From positions 1-64,000 of the forward strand of contig JBFOME010000005.1 of assembly GCA_040830705.1 (NCBI GenBank): a stretch of DNA of 64,000 nucleotides, in the 5' to 3' direction. Each line of letters begins with the position of its first letter. Position 1 is the stretch's first letter. A program made the translations under genes and the position numbers. The DNA is from Ruegeria_C sp040830705. GTDB lineage: Bacteria > Pseudomonadota > Alphaproteobacteria > Rhodobacterales > Rhodobacteraceae. The notes under the pieces were generated by a model that was given only the letters and a program-made list of their open reading frames with translations, had not been told where the DNA came from and searched no databases. This document shows positions 1 to 8,025 of the stretch, piece after piece.

Positions 1-1
1 C

Positions 2-127
2 AACCGCATCGAGATCATGTTTGGCAGGCTCAAGGATTGGAGACGCGTGGCGACACGTTATAATCGCTGTCCCAAACTCTTCCTATCAGCAATCGCCCTC
101 GCAGCAATCGTCATCTTTTGGTTATGA
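2..127 (+). CDS. IS5-family transposase, C-terminal fragment
   Basis: The first 41 codons of the window (frame starting at base 2, stop TGA at 125-127) read as the C-terminus of an IS5/IS427-type DDE transposase: the motif NRIEIMFGRLKDWRRVATRY is the region of the family's last catalytic glutamate (E in 'RIEIMFGRLKD'), followed by the usual tail ending in VIFWL. The gene starts outside the window, so it cannot be said whether the transposase is intact. The inverted repeat of the element is expected within a few tens of bases of the stop codon, but its partner is outside the window. It marks the left edge of the accessory region. Confidence 0.8.
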   Translation, partial: NRIEIMFGRLKDWRRVATRYNRCPKLFLSAIALAAIVIFWL

Positions 128-576
128 ATCCTGACCCTAAAAGGGACAAGAAAGTGCTGGAAATGATCGGAAAAGTTCGGAAATGCATGGAAAATGACGC
201 TAAATATCTGGAGATGATGGGAAATGATCGCTTTTGCTGGGCAGAACTTGACGGATTTACCGGCGAAAGCACGAAAAACAATGCATTACTGGGTCTGCTC
301 CAACGGCACCGCAAAATACCGGGAACAAAAGGACAAACCCACGGCGACTATGATTACACGGCCCTACCGTTAGAGCGAGGCAAACAAAAGTGACCCGTCC
401 CAGTCTAGAACACGCATTGGACTAGAACGGTCCAGGTCGGGTTGGAGGGCGATGCGGACTTTTTGGTCCGATGACGAGCAAATGCGTTCATCAAAATGCA
501 CCAACGTACGATTGGGTTCACACCAGATCCAATCCAACTATCTTATTCTAGGCTTCGGTGCCACAGAGAAAGAAGG
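128..576. other. Intergenic stretch without a convincing gene
   Basis: Nothing here reads as a known protein. A 91-codon open frame (118-393, plus strand) overlaps the transposase end and codes a lysine- and methionine-rich sequence produced by loosely repeated GGAAATGATC-like units. It has no recognisable domain or good ribosome binding site, and I do not call it a gene. The composition is lower in GC than the chromosome to the right, as in the rest of the left-hand accessory DNA. Confidence 0.4.
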
Positions 577-610
577 TGGCGGAACGGCCCGGATTCGAAC
601 CGGGCGTCAG
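577..610 (-). pseudogene. tRNA 3'-end fragment (T arm, acceptor 3' strand, CCA)
   Basis: Read on the minus strand, the segment has a perfect 5-6 bp T stem around a GTTCGAATC loop, then CCGTTCC, a discriminator G and an encoded CCA. The expected 5' acceptor strand (GGAACGG) and a normal anticodon arm are not found in the following ~90 bases, where the unrelated end of the gene at 656-2314 lies. This is what remains when an integrative element enters a tRNA gene and displaces its 3' end. The long-variable-arm class (Ser/Leu) is possible from the acceptor sequence, but this is not established. Confidence 0.55.
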
Positions 611-655
611 TGTATTAATTTCGTAAAAATACGCTCCGCCTCCATGACCATAGCG

Positions 656-2314
656 TTAGACATCTGGTAACTCAACAAAGTTCCACTCACGTGGATTTTC
701 CCGCCACTTGTTCTGCCAGCTACCAGTCGTGTCGCTCCACCGATCCAAACGTTGGCGCAGGCGCTTTTGGATGCGTTCAATTCTGCTATTTTGTGCTGTC
801 GTTTGAGCCAGAAGAAGAATCCGAGAGAGATGGAGGTCGTCATCGTATCGTACCGCTAGGCCAGCCGCCAAATCAAACAGACGAATATTCGGAACAGACT
901 TCGACTTTGGTGCCTCTGCGGTGATAATTTCCAGTTCAGCCACGAGGAACCTAAGAGCTCCCCTCCAATCTGGTTCCGCAGCAATATCCCTTTGTTTAAG
1001 CCTTTCCAGCGCCGCCCATTCCACAGCTTTCGCGCGGCAGTTACTGTTTATCTTTGCAAGACTGTCTTGAAGCAGTGCGGTACTAGGCTCAATCCGGCGT
1101 AATCGACTAATAGCAATTGGGGGTGATGCGACAAGGTAGGTCTTCCCATTGTGCCTATCCGTATCCACGAAGTGAATTACTCCGCTTCGGACAAAGCCCT
1201 GCGAGTCGCGCGTCGCTCTTTCCTTACCCTGAGCTTCTTTCGCATACCAGCCTTCAGCAAGGTCAATAAAGACCCGAGGGCCCTTATTGACTCTGCGCGG
1301 ATTGTTCACAATGCTCAGTTTCCGAGCAATAGCTCGCGTTGAACTCCCGAGCGAATCGGCTAAGGGAAAGCTCAACGCAATAAGCGAAAACCCAACCGTT
1401 CGCCGTGTTAACAGCATCCCAACTGACGACTCGTTGTCACCTGACGACATACCAACTGAAATTTGTGAAGTGATTGAGTAATTTATCATGGCGCAGGCCA
1501 CAATTATGCCAATCGCGAGAATTGCAAAATCCAGCCAAAAATCACCTGTAAAAGCCATTGAGTACGGCAATTCGTCATCGACGCCAGATAGGCCATCATA
1601 TCGCGTTTCGCCATCAGAGAAATTTGCTCTGCCGACGACTTTGTCGGCATAAGTGGTGTGGATGTAGAACGCATGTACAACCATTCCAAACAACAAGACG
1701 CGGATACCAATCCCGACAGTAAGATTCCAAAAGTGGCTGCCGGACAAGCCAAGCATCTCTTTAAGGTGCCGTTCATGTACTTCCTTGTCATCAGTTCGAG
1801 GCAGGGGCCACAACCACGGCGGAGGCGAATCGAGAATATACGCTGGAGGGACATTGGCGGAATCTTCTAACCGAAGGCTTGAGACCGCTCTAACCAAAGA
1901 TAAACTCACGCGCCTTCTTGAATGTTCAATGTAAAACAAAAGTCCACCGCCAATAAAAACGATGAAGAGAACTTGATAACGAAGTCCGACGCTTCCAATT
2001 TTAAATACGACAAAATCAAGATCGTTATTTAGTGCGGAAAGGCTCTCTTCTAGTTCTTTCGCGCGCGATTCGCATTTCTCGTTGCCTAGTTTGGATGTAT
2101 TGCTGCAGGCAGTATGTGCTCGGTCCGCTGCGTCGATCGCTGCAATTACTCTGGCTTCTGTTAAGCCGTTCTCACCGGCGGACACGTCTATTACAAAGTT
2201 TGGTAACCACGTTACAAGTAGGACGAAAAAGAAACCAAATATCCACCGATTGGCAGCGGCTATTCTTAATTTAGCGTCCTGAATGTGTGTCGTGGTGGTA
2301 GATTCTTGGTTCAT
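656..2314 (-). CDS. Multi-pass membrane protein of unknown function
   Basis: A 552-residue protein that I do not recognise. Hydrophobic segments near residues 23-43, 110-130, 200-220, 258-280 and 308-325 suggest about five membrane passes. The C-terminal ~200 residues are soluble, basic and helical. A cysteine-containing extracytoplasmic or cytoplasmic loop lies between the first two segments. The stop codon sits about 45 bases from a tRNA 3' fragment. The gene lies tail to head with the DUF262 protein (2536-4242), same strand, 220 bases downstream of it, so the two may form a unit. Association with a DUF262 protein in accessory DNA suggests a defence context, but there is no direct functional evidence. 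Confidence 0.6.
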   Translation of the reverse strand: MNQESTTTTHIQDAKLRIAAANRWIFGFFFVLLVTWLPNFVIDVSAGENGLTEARVIAAIDAADRAHTACSNTSKLGNEKCESRAKELEESLSALNNDLDFVVFKIGSVGLRYQVLFIVFIGGGLLFYIEHSRRRVSLSLVRAVSSLRLEDSANVPPAYILDSPPPWLWPLPRTDDKEVHERHLKEMLGLSGSHFWNLTVGIGIRVLLFGMVVHAFYIHTTYADKVVGRANFSDGETRYDGLSGVDDELPYSMAFTGDFWLDFAILAIGIIVACAMINYSITSQISVGMSSGDNESSVGMLLTRRTVGFSLIALSFPLADSLGSSTRAIARKLSIVNNPRRVNKGPRVFIDLAEGWYAKEAQGKERATRDSQGFVRSGVIHFVDTDRHNGKTYLVASPPIAISRLRRIEPSTALLQDSLAKINSNCRAKAVEWAALERLKQRDIAAEPDWRGALRFLVAELEIITAEAPKSKSVPNIRLFDLAAGLAVRYDDDLHLSRILLLAQTTAQNSRIERIQKRLRQRLDRWSDTTGSWQNKWRENPREWNFVELPDV

Positions 2315-2535
2315 GTCAACGCACCCATCATAGCCGAGACTTACGTTGGTGGCGAGTCTCGCGGTCGAGCTTCACTTAACTAGCACTAGGCGTCTGCCAT
2401 CGTCTTCGGAGCGGACATCCGATAGTTTTGTTCAGGCAACAAGGTCCAACCCAAGAAGACTTTCTTATTGCAAGTTCAGGAGTGCCGACTTGAAAGGCTT
2501 GCAGCTTCCGAGGCACGGAATGATCCAATAGAAAT

Positions 2536-4242
2536 TCAATAGTCTACACGCCAAACCTGAGTGGCTATACGGGCCAAAGTGGATTGCCTTGCATCAACAA
2601 TCGAAGACGACCATACTTCCTGTTCCGCAATAAAACTGTTTATCTTGAGGGGGCTATCAGCGAAGTAACCACCTTGGACTTTCACTGCGAACGACTTATT
2701 CGCGAGTTTGCGGTTCAGGCTGCTTGGAAGTAGTGTCATGTTCCCGATACGATGCACATAGTCGCTGACTTCAACCTCGTTGTCGTCTAAAAATTCTGAC
2801 CACTCAGCCGTTACGAATTTCTGCGGTAGGACGTGTTCAAGATTGAGCTGGTGTGGGTTCGATACGGCTTCGACACCGCTGTTCCCCTCCATGTAGTCAC
2901 TCAGCTTCTTAAGTGTGTAGCGTGCGAGTTTGGCCACGGTGATCTGTTTGCGTGCAAATGACGTCCGAAAATCTGAATCGGTGGGGTATAGCGCCTTTAT
3001 CTGTTCGAAGACGTCTTTGGCGGTACAATCAGGGTTCTTTCTCACGAATTGTGCAGCCGACGCAAATACCTTTTCAATATTGCCGGTACCTTGTCCCATT
3101 ATGATGCTGTAGCGGTAAGCGAACGCGACAACCATGGAGCTAACGCTCGCGAATATCTCATGGTTTGTTTCAAGGACCGCCAGAAGTAGTGGATTGTACT
3201 GGTTTACGTTGAATGTAACCAATTGATCAATGTTAGATTGAATTTTGTTTCTCTCGGCACCTTCATACCCATCGTCCCAAATGGAGTGTTCTGAGTCATG
3301 AAGCGCAGTATAGTTCTCCGCCGAATTTCGAAGGCCTCGTGAAAGCTCGAAGACTTCAGTTTGGTTCTGAAATTTGTCGGCTATCCTTCGATAAAGATAC
3401 TTCTCGCGAACTACGTCGTATTCAGAGAGCCAGTAGTGACGAAGGAATCTCTTGAGTTCGATCGGACCAAGGTGTTCGACCATAGTTCGCCAGTTCTCCT
3501 GCGTGCGTTCTAGCTTCTTCCCAGATTTCGAAAAGATGTAGTTCTTAAGCAAATCAGCTACAGAAAGTGCCAGGCCTCGGTCGTTCAAGGTCTCGAAGAG
3601 CAAGTAGGCGTCATGGTCCTCCTTTACTGCAATACGAATAACTTGAAATATGTCATCAATCGCTCCGGTAATTGACGTGACCAACTCACCAAGCTGGCTT
3701 GGATCCCCAAGTCTTTTAGAGACCTTGTCGTAGAGGTTGCAATAGCATGCGGCCAATAGTCGATTTGTCTTTAGGATACTGCGTTGGCTCGCCGACTTAC
3801 GAATCCTCTCAATACCTTTTTGGTTGACGATGAACTCATCGTAGAATTCTCGGTTGTTTGTATTCAAAGTGAGTTTGGGGATGGTGTTCTTGGAGTTGTA
3901 GTCAAACTTACCCAAGAAATCTGTGCTGATCTGCTTGGCCGTATCACTTTCTCCGAGCCGCGTGGCATGATCCCGTAAGACACAAATGAGTATTGAAATT
4001 GTAGTGAGGCGTTGCTGCCCATCGATGATTTTGTAGTTCGATTGGTCTTGGTCATTTATCACGAATGAGCCGAGAAAGTAGTTGTCACGATGATTTTGAA
4101 TAGCCGCTTGGAAATCGTCCCAAAGCTGATCAACCTGTTCAGCTTCCCAACTAAAGTCCCTTTGGAACTCCGGCACCGAATACCTTTTTCCATCGCGTAG
4201 CATTGTTCCGACGTTGATCGCTCCGGTGTCGATGTTTGCCAC
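2536..4242 (-). CDS. DUF262 / DUF1524 domain protein (GmrSD-like)
   Basis: The N-terminal half carries the DUF262 (ParB/Srx-like) signature: a 'YSVPEFQRDFSW' segment, then 'FLGSFVI' and 'IIDGQQRLTT', where DGQQR is the conserved nucleotide-binding loop. The C-terminal part has the DUF1524 HNH-like block 'LNLEHVLPQ' followed by 'HRIGNMTLL'. GmrSD-type enzymes use these two domains as a modification-dependent type IV restriction system, so anti-phage function is likely by family but unproven here. The open frame extends to an ATG at 4389, but the extra 49 residues look unrelated to the family. I prefer the GTG at 4240-4242, which places the start a few residues before the conserved 'GAINVGTML'. 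About 568 residues. Confidence 0.8.
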   Translation of the reverse strand: MANIDTGAINVGTMLRDGKRYSVPEFQRDFSWEAEQVDQLWDDFQAAIQNHRDNYFLGSFVINDQDQSNYKIIDGQQRLTTISILICVLRDHATRLGESDTAKQISTDFLGKFDYNSKNTIPKLTLNTNNREFYDEFIVNQKGIERIRKSASQRSILKTNRLLAACYCNLYDKVSKRLGDPSQLGELVTSITGAIDDIFQVIRIAVKEDHDAYLLFETLNDRGLALSVADLLKNYIFSKSGKKLERTQENWRTMVEHLGPIELKRFLRHYWLSEYDVVREKYLYRRIADKFQNQTEVFELSRGLRNSAENYTALHDSEHSIWDDGYEGAERNKIQSNIDQLVTFNVNQYNPLLLAVLETNHEIFASVSSMVVAFAYRYSIIMGQGTGNIEKVFASAAQFVRKNPDCTAKDVFEQIKALYPTDSDFRTSFARKQITVAKLARYTLKKLSDYMEGNSGVEAVSNPHQLNLEHVLPQKFVTAEWSEFLDDNEVEVSDYVHRIGNMTLLPSSLNRKLANKSFAVKVQGGYFADSPLKINSFIAEQEVWSSSIVDARQSTLARIATQVWRVDY

Positions 4243-4720
4243 GATGAAAGCCCTACTTTGTAGAATTGCTATTGTTTGCAACAATAACGGGATGCCAAAC
4301 CCGCGGTGATCTTGCAAGAGTGAGGCCAATTGCGAGACAACCCACCGCACGGTATTGGTTGCAACTACACTACTTCCCTTGCGGAGCAATGCTCTTTGTC
4401 ACTGAACAGTGCTCCGTAAGAAGACAGGGGCAGGCAGCTACGGGTCAATCCCAACCTTTGCAAAGTCTCGATAATAAGCGTGTTGACGATTGAGCTTTCC
4501 GTATGGCGAGGTCGCTCTCGACTCAACACACAGGCGCGGACGCCCCATAGGCGGGCTTGTATGATCGGAGTATCGAGGGATTGCGTTGCCCCGCTGTGTC
4601 GGTGTCGCAACAGCGGCGTTCCGAAGAATTCTACGTCAGGTGCTTCCGTATTGCTTCCGGCAATATGCGGTCTCGCCGCCAACCGAAATTGGCTACCTCA
4701 TAACGGATTGTTTTTACGCA
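4243..4720. other. Non-coding junction left of the mobilizable element
   Basis: Apart from the possible longer start of the DUF262 gene, I see no supportable gene. Open frames on both strands (for example 4365-4682 minus, 4480-4779 plus) give low-complexity or shadow-like translations. The segment ends exactly at the left copy of the attachment repeat, so it should represent DNA that lay immediately downstream of tRNA-Lys before the element at 4721-21285 inserted. Confidence 0.45.
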
Positions 4721-4743
4721 GAAAAGTGGTGAGCCGTGCAGGA
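4721..4743 (+). repeat. Left attachment site (attL) of the mobilizable element
   Basis: The 23 bases are identical to 21263-21285. The internal 17 bases (4727-4743) are the displaced 3' end of tRNA-Lys, including the base triplet encoding CCA. Beyond the perfect block, similarity continues weakly (a shared ACCTGCG after one gap and several mismatches in the T loop), consistent with element-derived sequence starting inside the T arm. Confidence 0.85.
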
Positions 4744-4962
4744 GTGGACCTGCGCAAAGAAATCAAAGACTTAAACTGACGAACCGCCAAAAATGGCGCA
4801 TTGAAACTACTAGAGAAATTGAGTGCCTGGCGAACCAAAAATCCGGTGTAACTCAAAGAAAAACCGCTGAGGGGGCGGCCACCCACCTCAACGGCAATGC
4901 AAATCTATCTGCACGAACAGCTTATCAAATTGACAGCCTGACCGCAATTGCGGGAGGCGCAC

Positions 4963-5694
4963 ATGCCTAAGCTCAATCGTTTCGAATGGCTGAAGGCCGT
5001 CCTGCAATGCGCGGAACTCAACTCGTCAACTAAGGCAGTTGCCTCAGCGCTTTCGGTACAGTTCGCCAACGATAGGACTGGCCAGCTCAATCCCTCACTA
5101 AACACGCTTGATGAGTTCCTGGCTGGAATGTCCCTGGCGACCATCAAGCGATGCCTTCGGCAGCTTGTTGAGTTCGGTTGGCTCTTTCGAACCGAAGGGC
5201 GTGGTGCTGGAAACTGCACCAAATATGACCTTCGCGCGCCCTCCAAAATCATCCCATTCCGTCCCAAGAAAAAGGGCGCACCAATGAGCCTTTCGAATAC
5301 TGAAAAGGGGTCAACCGTGGGAGGAAAGAGGCTCACAGGTGATCTTTCCTATATAGAGATTAAACAATCCAAAGAACAAAAAAACGCGCTTGAGCTGGAT
5401 CTGCTGGGTGGAGGGCCATCCGCCTCAGCCCGCGGGGGTGTACCGCAGGCTGTATTCGTTCCGCGATCATCATTCGGTTGTCGCCAATGGGAAGTGTTCA
5501 CGGAACGCATGTTTGGAACCTGGATTGACAGAATCCTGCCAGCTGCCTGGGAGTACGGCGCTAGCGGATACTGGCTTCCGGACAGGTTCCCGCCAACTAA
5601 CAAAGACGACTGGCCCGCTTGGCAACACTGGCTCATCGAGAAAGGTTGGACGGTTTTCGAGCCATCTGAGCTGGAAGTGCGCCATGCGAGTTGA
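4963..5694 (+). CDS. Helix-turn-helix protein, possible replication or plasmid-type regulator
   Basis: A 243-residue protein whose first ~90 residues form a winged helix-turn-helix: a segment 'KAVASALSVQFAN' and a second 'SLATIKRCLRQLVEFGWLF' that looks like the recognition helix and wing of HTH_36-type domains found in plasmid replication and phage replication-initiation proteins. The C-terminal half, with several Trp-rich stretches, is unrecognised. The start at 4963 is chosen because GGGAGG lies 6 bases upstream; an in-frame TTG at 4948 is the alternative. It is the first gene of the element's left arm and is followed after 19 bases by mobC, so a role in replication or control of the excised circle is a reasonable guess. 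Confidence 0.65.
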   Translation: MPKLNRFEWLKAVLQCAELNSSTKAVASALSVQFANDRTGQLNPSLNTLDEFLAGMSLATIKRCLRQLVEFGWLFRTEGRGAGNCTKYDLRAPSKIIPFRPKKKGAPMSLSNTEKGSTVGGKRLTGDLSYIEIKQSKEQKNALELDLLGGGPSASARGGVPQAVFVPRSSFGCRQWEVFTERMFGTWIDRILPAAWEYGASGYWLPDRFPPTNKDDWPAWQHWLIEKGWTVFEPSELEVRHAS

Positions 5695-5713
5695 GCAGAG
5701 AGCAAGGCGACCC

Positions 5714-6142
5714 ATGTCATACACTAGCGCTGCTGACACGGGACCTTGCGAGGGGTGGCAAGCCTCCCCTTCGAACCCCACCGTCGGGGGCAAGCCCCAC
5801 TCCAAAAAGCAGCTAACCGAGACCTTCGTTTTCCGGTGTACAGCTGCCGAGAAGGCTGAGCTTCGTGCCAAGGCTGAGACCGCTGGCGTCCCCGCAGCGA
5901 CACTCCTGCGCGAGGCGCTTGGCTTGACCGAAGCTCGCCGCCGCAAGCCCGCACCGCGCGTTGATCTAGCGTTGGTTCTTGCGGTCGGACGCATCGGCAG
6001 AAATCTCAACCAGGTTGCACGGTTTGTGAATCGTGCGCTGCTGGTTGGTCGGATTGACTTGGAGACGCTGGCCTTGGCCCGCCAGCTCGTGGTGATCGAG
6101 CGCCAACTTTCCCAGCTCCTCGATGAGGCACGGCAATGCTGA
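5714..6142 (+). CDS. mobC: MobC-like mobilization accessory protein
   Basis: A 142-residue protein with the pattern of plasmid MobC: a segment 'KKQLTETFVFRCTAAEKAELRAKAE' type start of a ribbon-helix-helix, continuing with 'AGVPAATLLREALGL', and later 'GRIGRNLNQVARFVN', the conserved MobC motif. MobC proteins bind oriT and help the relaxase open the strands. The start at 5714 has an AAGG upstream. Longer in-frame starts exist, one (5684) overlapping the previous gene. The stop overlaps the relaxase start by 7 bases, so both are translationally coupled. The N-terminal coding DNA is rich in short GC hairpins (5751-5798). Confidence 0.8.
   Translation: MSYTSAADTGPCEGWQASPSNPTVGGKPHSKKQLTETFVFRCTAAEKAELRAKAETAGVPAATLLREALGLTEARRRKPAPRVDLALVLAVGRIGRNLNQVARFVNRALLVGRIDLETLALARQLVVIERQLSQLLDEARQC
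5751..5798 (+). other. GC-rich inverted repeats, weak candidate oriT
   Basis: Two small inverted repeats lie inside the start of mobC: AGGGG (5751-5755) with CCCCT (5766-5770), and GGGGC (5787-5791) with GCCCC (5794-5798). In many mobilizable plasmids the nick site lies just upstream of or at the start of mobC, and the translated N-terminal residues here look less conserved than the rest of the protein. No known nic consensus is recognised, so this is only a place to look. Confidence 0.2.
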
Positions 6143-7710
6143 TCAAGTTTTTTCCCAACGGTAAAGGCGCGGGCGCTGGACCAGTCGGCTATCTTGTTGC
6201 GCGTGAGGTGCTAGCCTATGACGCCAATCGCGATTTGATCCGTGATGCCGATGGCCGCCCGGTGATGGTCACGCGTGATCCGATGCCCGAAGCTCTCCGC
6301 GGCGATCCTAACCGCACCGAAGCACTGATCGACGCGAGCCACAACCAGTGGACATATCGCGCAGGCGTCATCAGCTTTGCCGTCGAAGATGCACCCACAG
6401 AAGCTCAGCAAGCCGAAGTAATGGAGGCCTTCGAAAAGCTGGCTTTTGCGGGATTGGATAGCGATCAATATGATGTGCTCTGGGTCCGCCACAGCCACGA
6501 AGATCGCATTGAACTGCACTTCTGCACGCCGCGATTGGAGCTGACCACAGGCAAGAGCCTCAACATCGCGCCGCCGGGCTATCAAACAGCCTACGACAGC
6601 CTGCGTGACCTGATGAACAAGACGCACGGCTGGGCCGATCCGATGGAGCTAGAGCGGGCGCAAGAAGTGCAGGCCGCCGTGGAGACCCCAACACGCGCGC
6701 AAGGCCGCGAAGAGCTGCACGGTTGGATCCTCGACCAGATCAGCATCGGCACCATCACTGACCGCGCCAGCATGATTGATGCCTTGACGGATGTTGGTTT
6801 CGACATCCCCCGCGCCAGCAAGAATTACATCACAGCCAAAGACCCCGAAACCAGCGAACGCTGGCGATTAAAAGGAGAAATATTCCGTGACGACTGGCAA
6901 GCGGACTCGGCTGAGCGAGAAATTGAATGCGGATCTGGACGAGATCCGCAAAGAACACGCCGTCTTGATGGAGTCTCAATTGCAGAACTTCAGGAACGAT
7001 ATTCAGGAGTGTGTGACACACGCGCGGAATACAATCGAAGCCGATACCCGCATGTTTCTGGATTGGAGCGGGACGACCTGGCAGAGTCACATCGACACGA
7101 TCAAACGACTGTTATGGATTTCACCCTGGGCGACGGCAACAGCCTGTCTGGTGCTGATCTCAGTGACTTTAGGGCTGACCTTTCTGTGGAGTTGGAAACT
7201 TTCGACGATGGCGACAACGACGCAGTTAGAGAGCTTGGGCATTCAGACGGTGCTGCACGAGCAAGCGACTTATTTGATCCTGCCGCCAGAGACATCAAGC
7301 ATGCGCACCTGTTCGGTGGCGAGCCGAATGGTTTCCTGCATCAGAGTGGAGCCGAACTAGATGGATCAACCCATGACAGCCTTGGAGCGAGATTTGCTCG
7401 CGTGCGTCGAGCGGTTGGTGACGGCTTGCGAGACCTCCGCCAAGGAATTGCGCAGTTTGGAAGAACGCTCGACGACCGGGATCGAAGCCAGACTGAGTGG
7501 CTTAGTTCAGTGCGTGGAGTTTCTAATGAAATCGCATCTCGTATCAGTCAGTACGTTGGCCGACTTGCTAACCGAAGAGCAGAGCTACATGGCGCTGGAA
7601 GAGAAATTGCAAACCAGCTTGAAACTAGCGAGAGCCGCCGAAAAACAGCTGAGAGAGAGCTGAACGAGCAACGCCTTGAGCAAGACCGTGACTACGGCTT
7701 CCAACTGTAA
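6136..7710 (+). CDS. mobA: ColE1-type relaxase (MobA/MbeA-like)
   Basis: A 524-residue relaxase expected to nick oriT and lead the single strand during transfer. The N-terminal ~180 residues form the relaxase domain: Tyr19 sits in 'GPVGYLVARE', the position of the catalytic tyrosine in ColE1 MbeA, and the metal motif 'RHSHEDRIELHF' gives H119, E126 and H128, spaced like the HEN triad (H-x6-E-x-N) of the MbeA group with His in place of Asn. The C-terminal half is long, charged and poorly structured. Its reading frame is constrained there because two other genes (6887-7360, 7361-7663) are encoded inside it in the +1 frame. The start overlaps the end of mobC. Confidence 0.88.
   Translation: MLIKFFPNGKGAGAGPVGYLVAREVLAYDANRDLIRDADGRPVMVTRDPMPEALRGDPNRTEALIDASHNQWTYRAGVISFAVEDAPTEAQQAEVMEAFEKLAFAGLDSDQYDVLWVRHSHEDRIELHFCTPRLELTTGKSLNIAPPGYQTAYDSLRDLMNKTHGWADPMELERAQEVQAAVETPTRAQGREELHGWILDQISIGTITDRASMIDALTDVGFDIPRASKNYITAKDPETSERWRLKGEIFRDDWQADSAEREIECGSGRDPQRTRRLDGVSIAELQERYSGVCDTRAEYNRSRYPHVSGLERDDLAESHRHDQTTVMDFTLGDGNSLSGADLSDFRADLSVELETFDDGDNDAVRELGHSDGAARASDLFDPAARDIKHAHLFGGEPNGFLHQSGAELDGSTHDSLGARFARVRRAVGDGLRDLRQGIAQFGRTLDDRDRSQTEWLSSVRGVSNEIASRISQYVGRLANRRAELHGAGREIANQLETSESRRKTAERELNEQRLEQDRDYGFQL
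6887..7360 (+). CDS. mobB: MobB-like membrane protein nested within mobA
   Basis: A 157-residue protein encoded entirely inside the relaxase gene in the +1 frame. It starts at GTG with AGGAG at 6873-6877, a strong site not needed by mobA. The N-terminal ~70 residues are charged and coiled-coil-like. Residues ~74-97 form one clear transmembrane segment (around 'ATACLVLISVTLGLTFLW'). ColE1 mbeB and RSF1010 mobB occupy the same nested position, and RSF1010 MobB also has a membrane segment. Its TAG is followed directly by the ATG of the next nested gene. By analogy it would anchor or stabilise the relaxosome. Function is inferred from position and architecture. Confidence 0.7.
   Translation: MTTGKRTRLSEKLNADLDEIRKEHAVLMESQLQNFRNDIQECVTHARNTIEADTRMFLDWSGTTWQSHIDTIKRLLWISPWATATACLVLISVTLGLTFLWSWKLSTMATTTQLESLGIQTVLHEQATYLILPPETSSMRTCSVASRMVSCIRVEPN
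7361..7663 (+). CDS. mobD: MobD/MbeD-like protein nested within mobA
   Basis: A 100-residue protein in the same +1 frame, starting immediately after the stop of the previous nested gene. An in-frame ATG at 7373 gives an N-terminus 'MTALERDLLACVERL' that resembles the start of ColE1 MbeD. The rest is strongly helical and heptad-rich ('ALEEKLQTSLKLARAAEKQL'), as expected for this small coiled-coil family, which takes part in mobilization and, in ColE1, entry exclusion. It ends 47 bases before the mobA stop. Being the second consecutive open frame with a translated-looking sequence inside mobA makes chance unlikely. Confidence 0.7.
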   Translation: MDQPMTALERDLLACVERLVTACETSAKELRSLEERSTTGIEARLSGLVQCVEFLMKSHLVSVSTLADLLTEEQSYMALEEKLQTSLKLARAAEKQLRES

Positions 7711-7725
7711 TTTGAAGGGAAAGCA

Positions 7726-8025
7726 ATGTTGTTTTCACACGAACGCTTCACCATGAGTTTTCGCCAAGCACTCGACTTCGGGATCGACTATCGCGATTTC
7801 GAGAAAGTGCGTTGCTTGCCAAAGGATGTCCCGTTGATCGCCATTGCAGGTGTTTGGGGCGAATACAGCGACATACGTTGTCTATTTTTGGATAAAGCAG
7901 GTAGAGGCTACATGCGCTATATCCAAAAATGGGGTGATAGAGGTTTTTTGATCCGAGAACTAGGGTTGGATGCGAAGGAAATAAGGATTGGGCAAGTCAT
8001 TACTATTCAAGATAAATGTTTATAG
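7726..8025 (+). CDS. Small protein of unknown function
   Basis: A 99-residue protein starting 15 bases after the relaxase stop, with a GAAGGGA upstream and an ATG at 7726 (a second ATG at 7753 is possible). The translation is balanced and protein-like, with no membrane segment, ending '...RIGQVITIQDKCL'. I do not recognise the family. Position suggests co-transcription with the mob genes. It could be an accessory transfer or maintenance protein, but nothing in the sequence shows this. The codon use is more AT-rich than that of mobA. Confidence 0.55.
   Translation: MLFSHERFTMSFRQALDFGIDYRDFEKVRCLPKDVPLIAIAGVWGEYSDIRCLFLDKAGRGYMRYIQKWGDRGFLIRELGLDAKEIRIGQVITIQDKCL

Noticed and set aside
118..393. 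91-residue open frame after the transposase end
   Set aside because: Overlaps the transposase stop, repeat-like DNA, no ribosome site or recognisable family.
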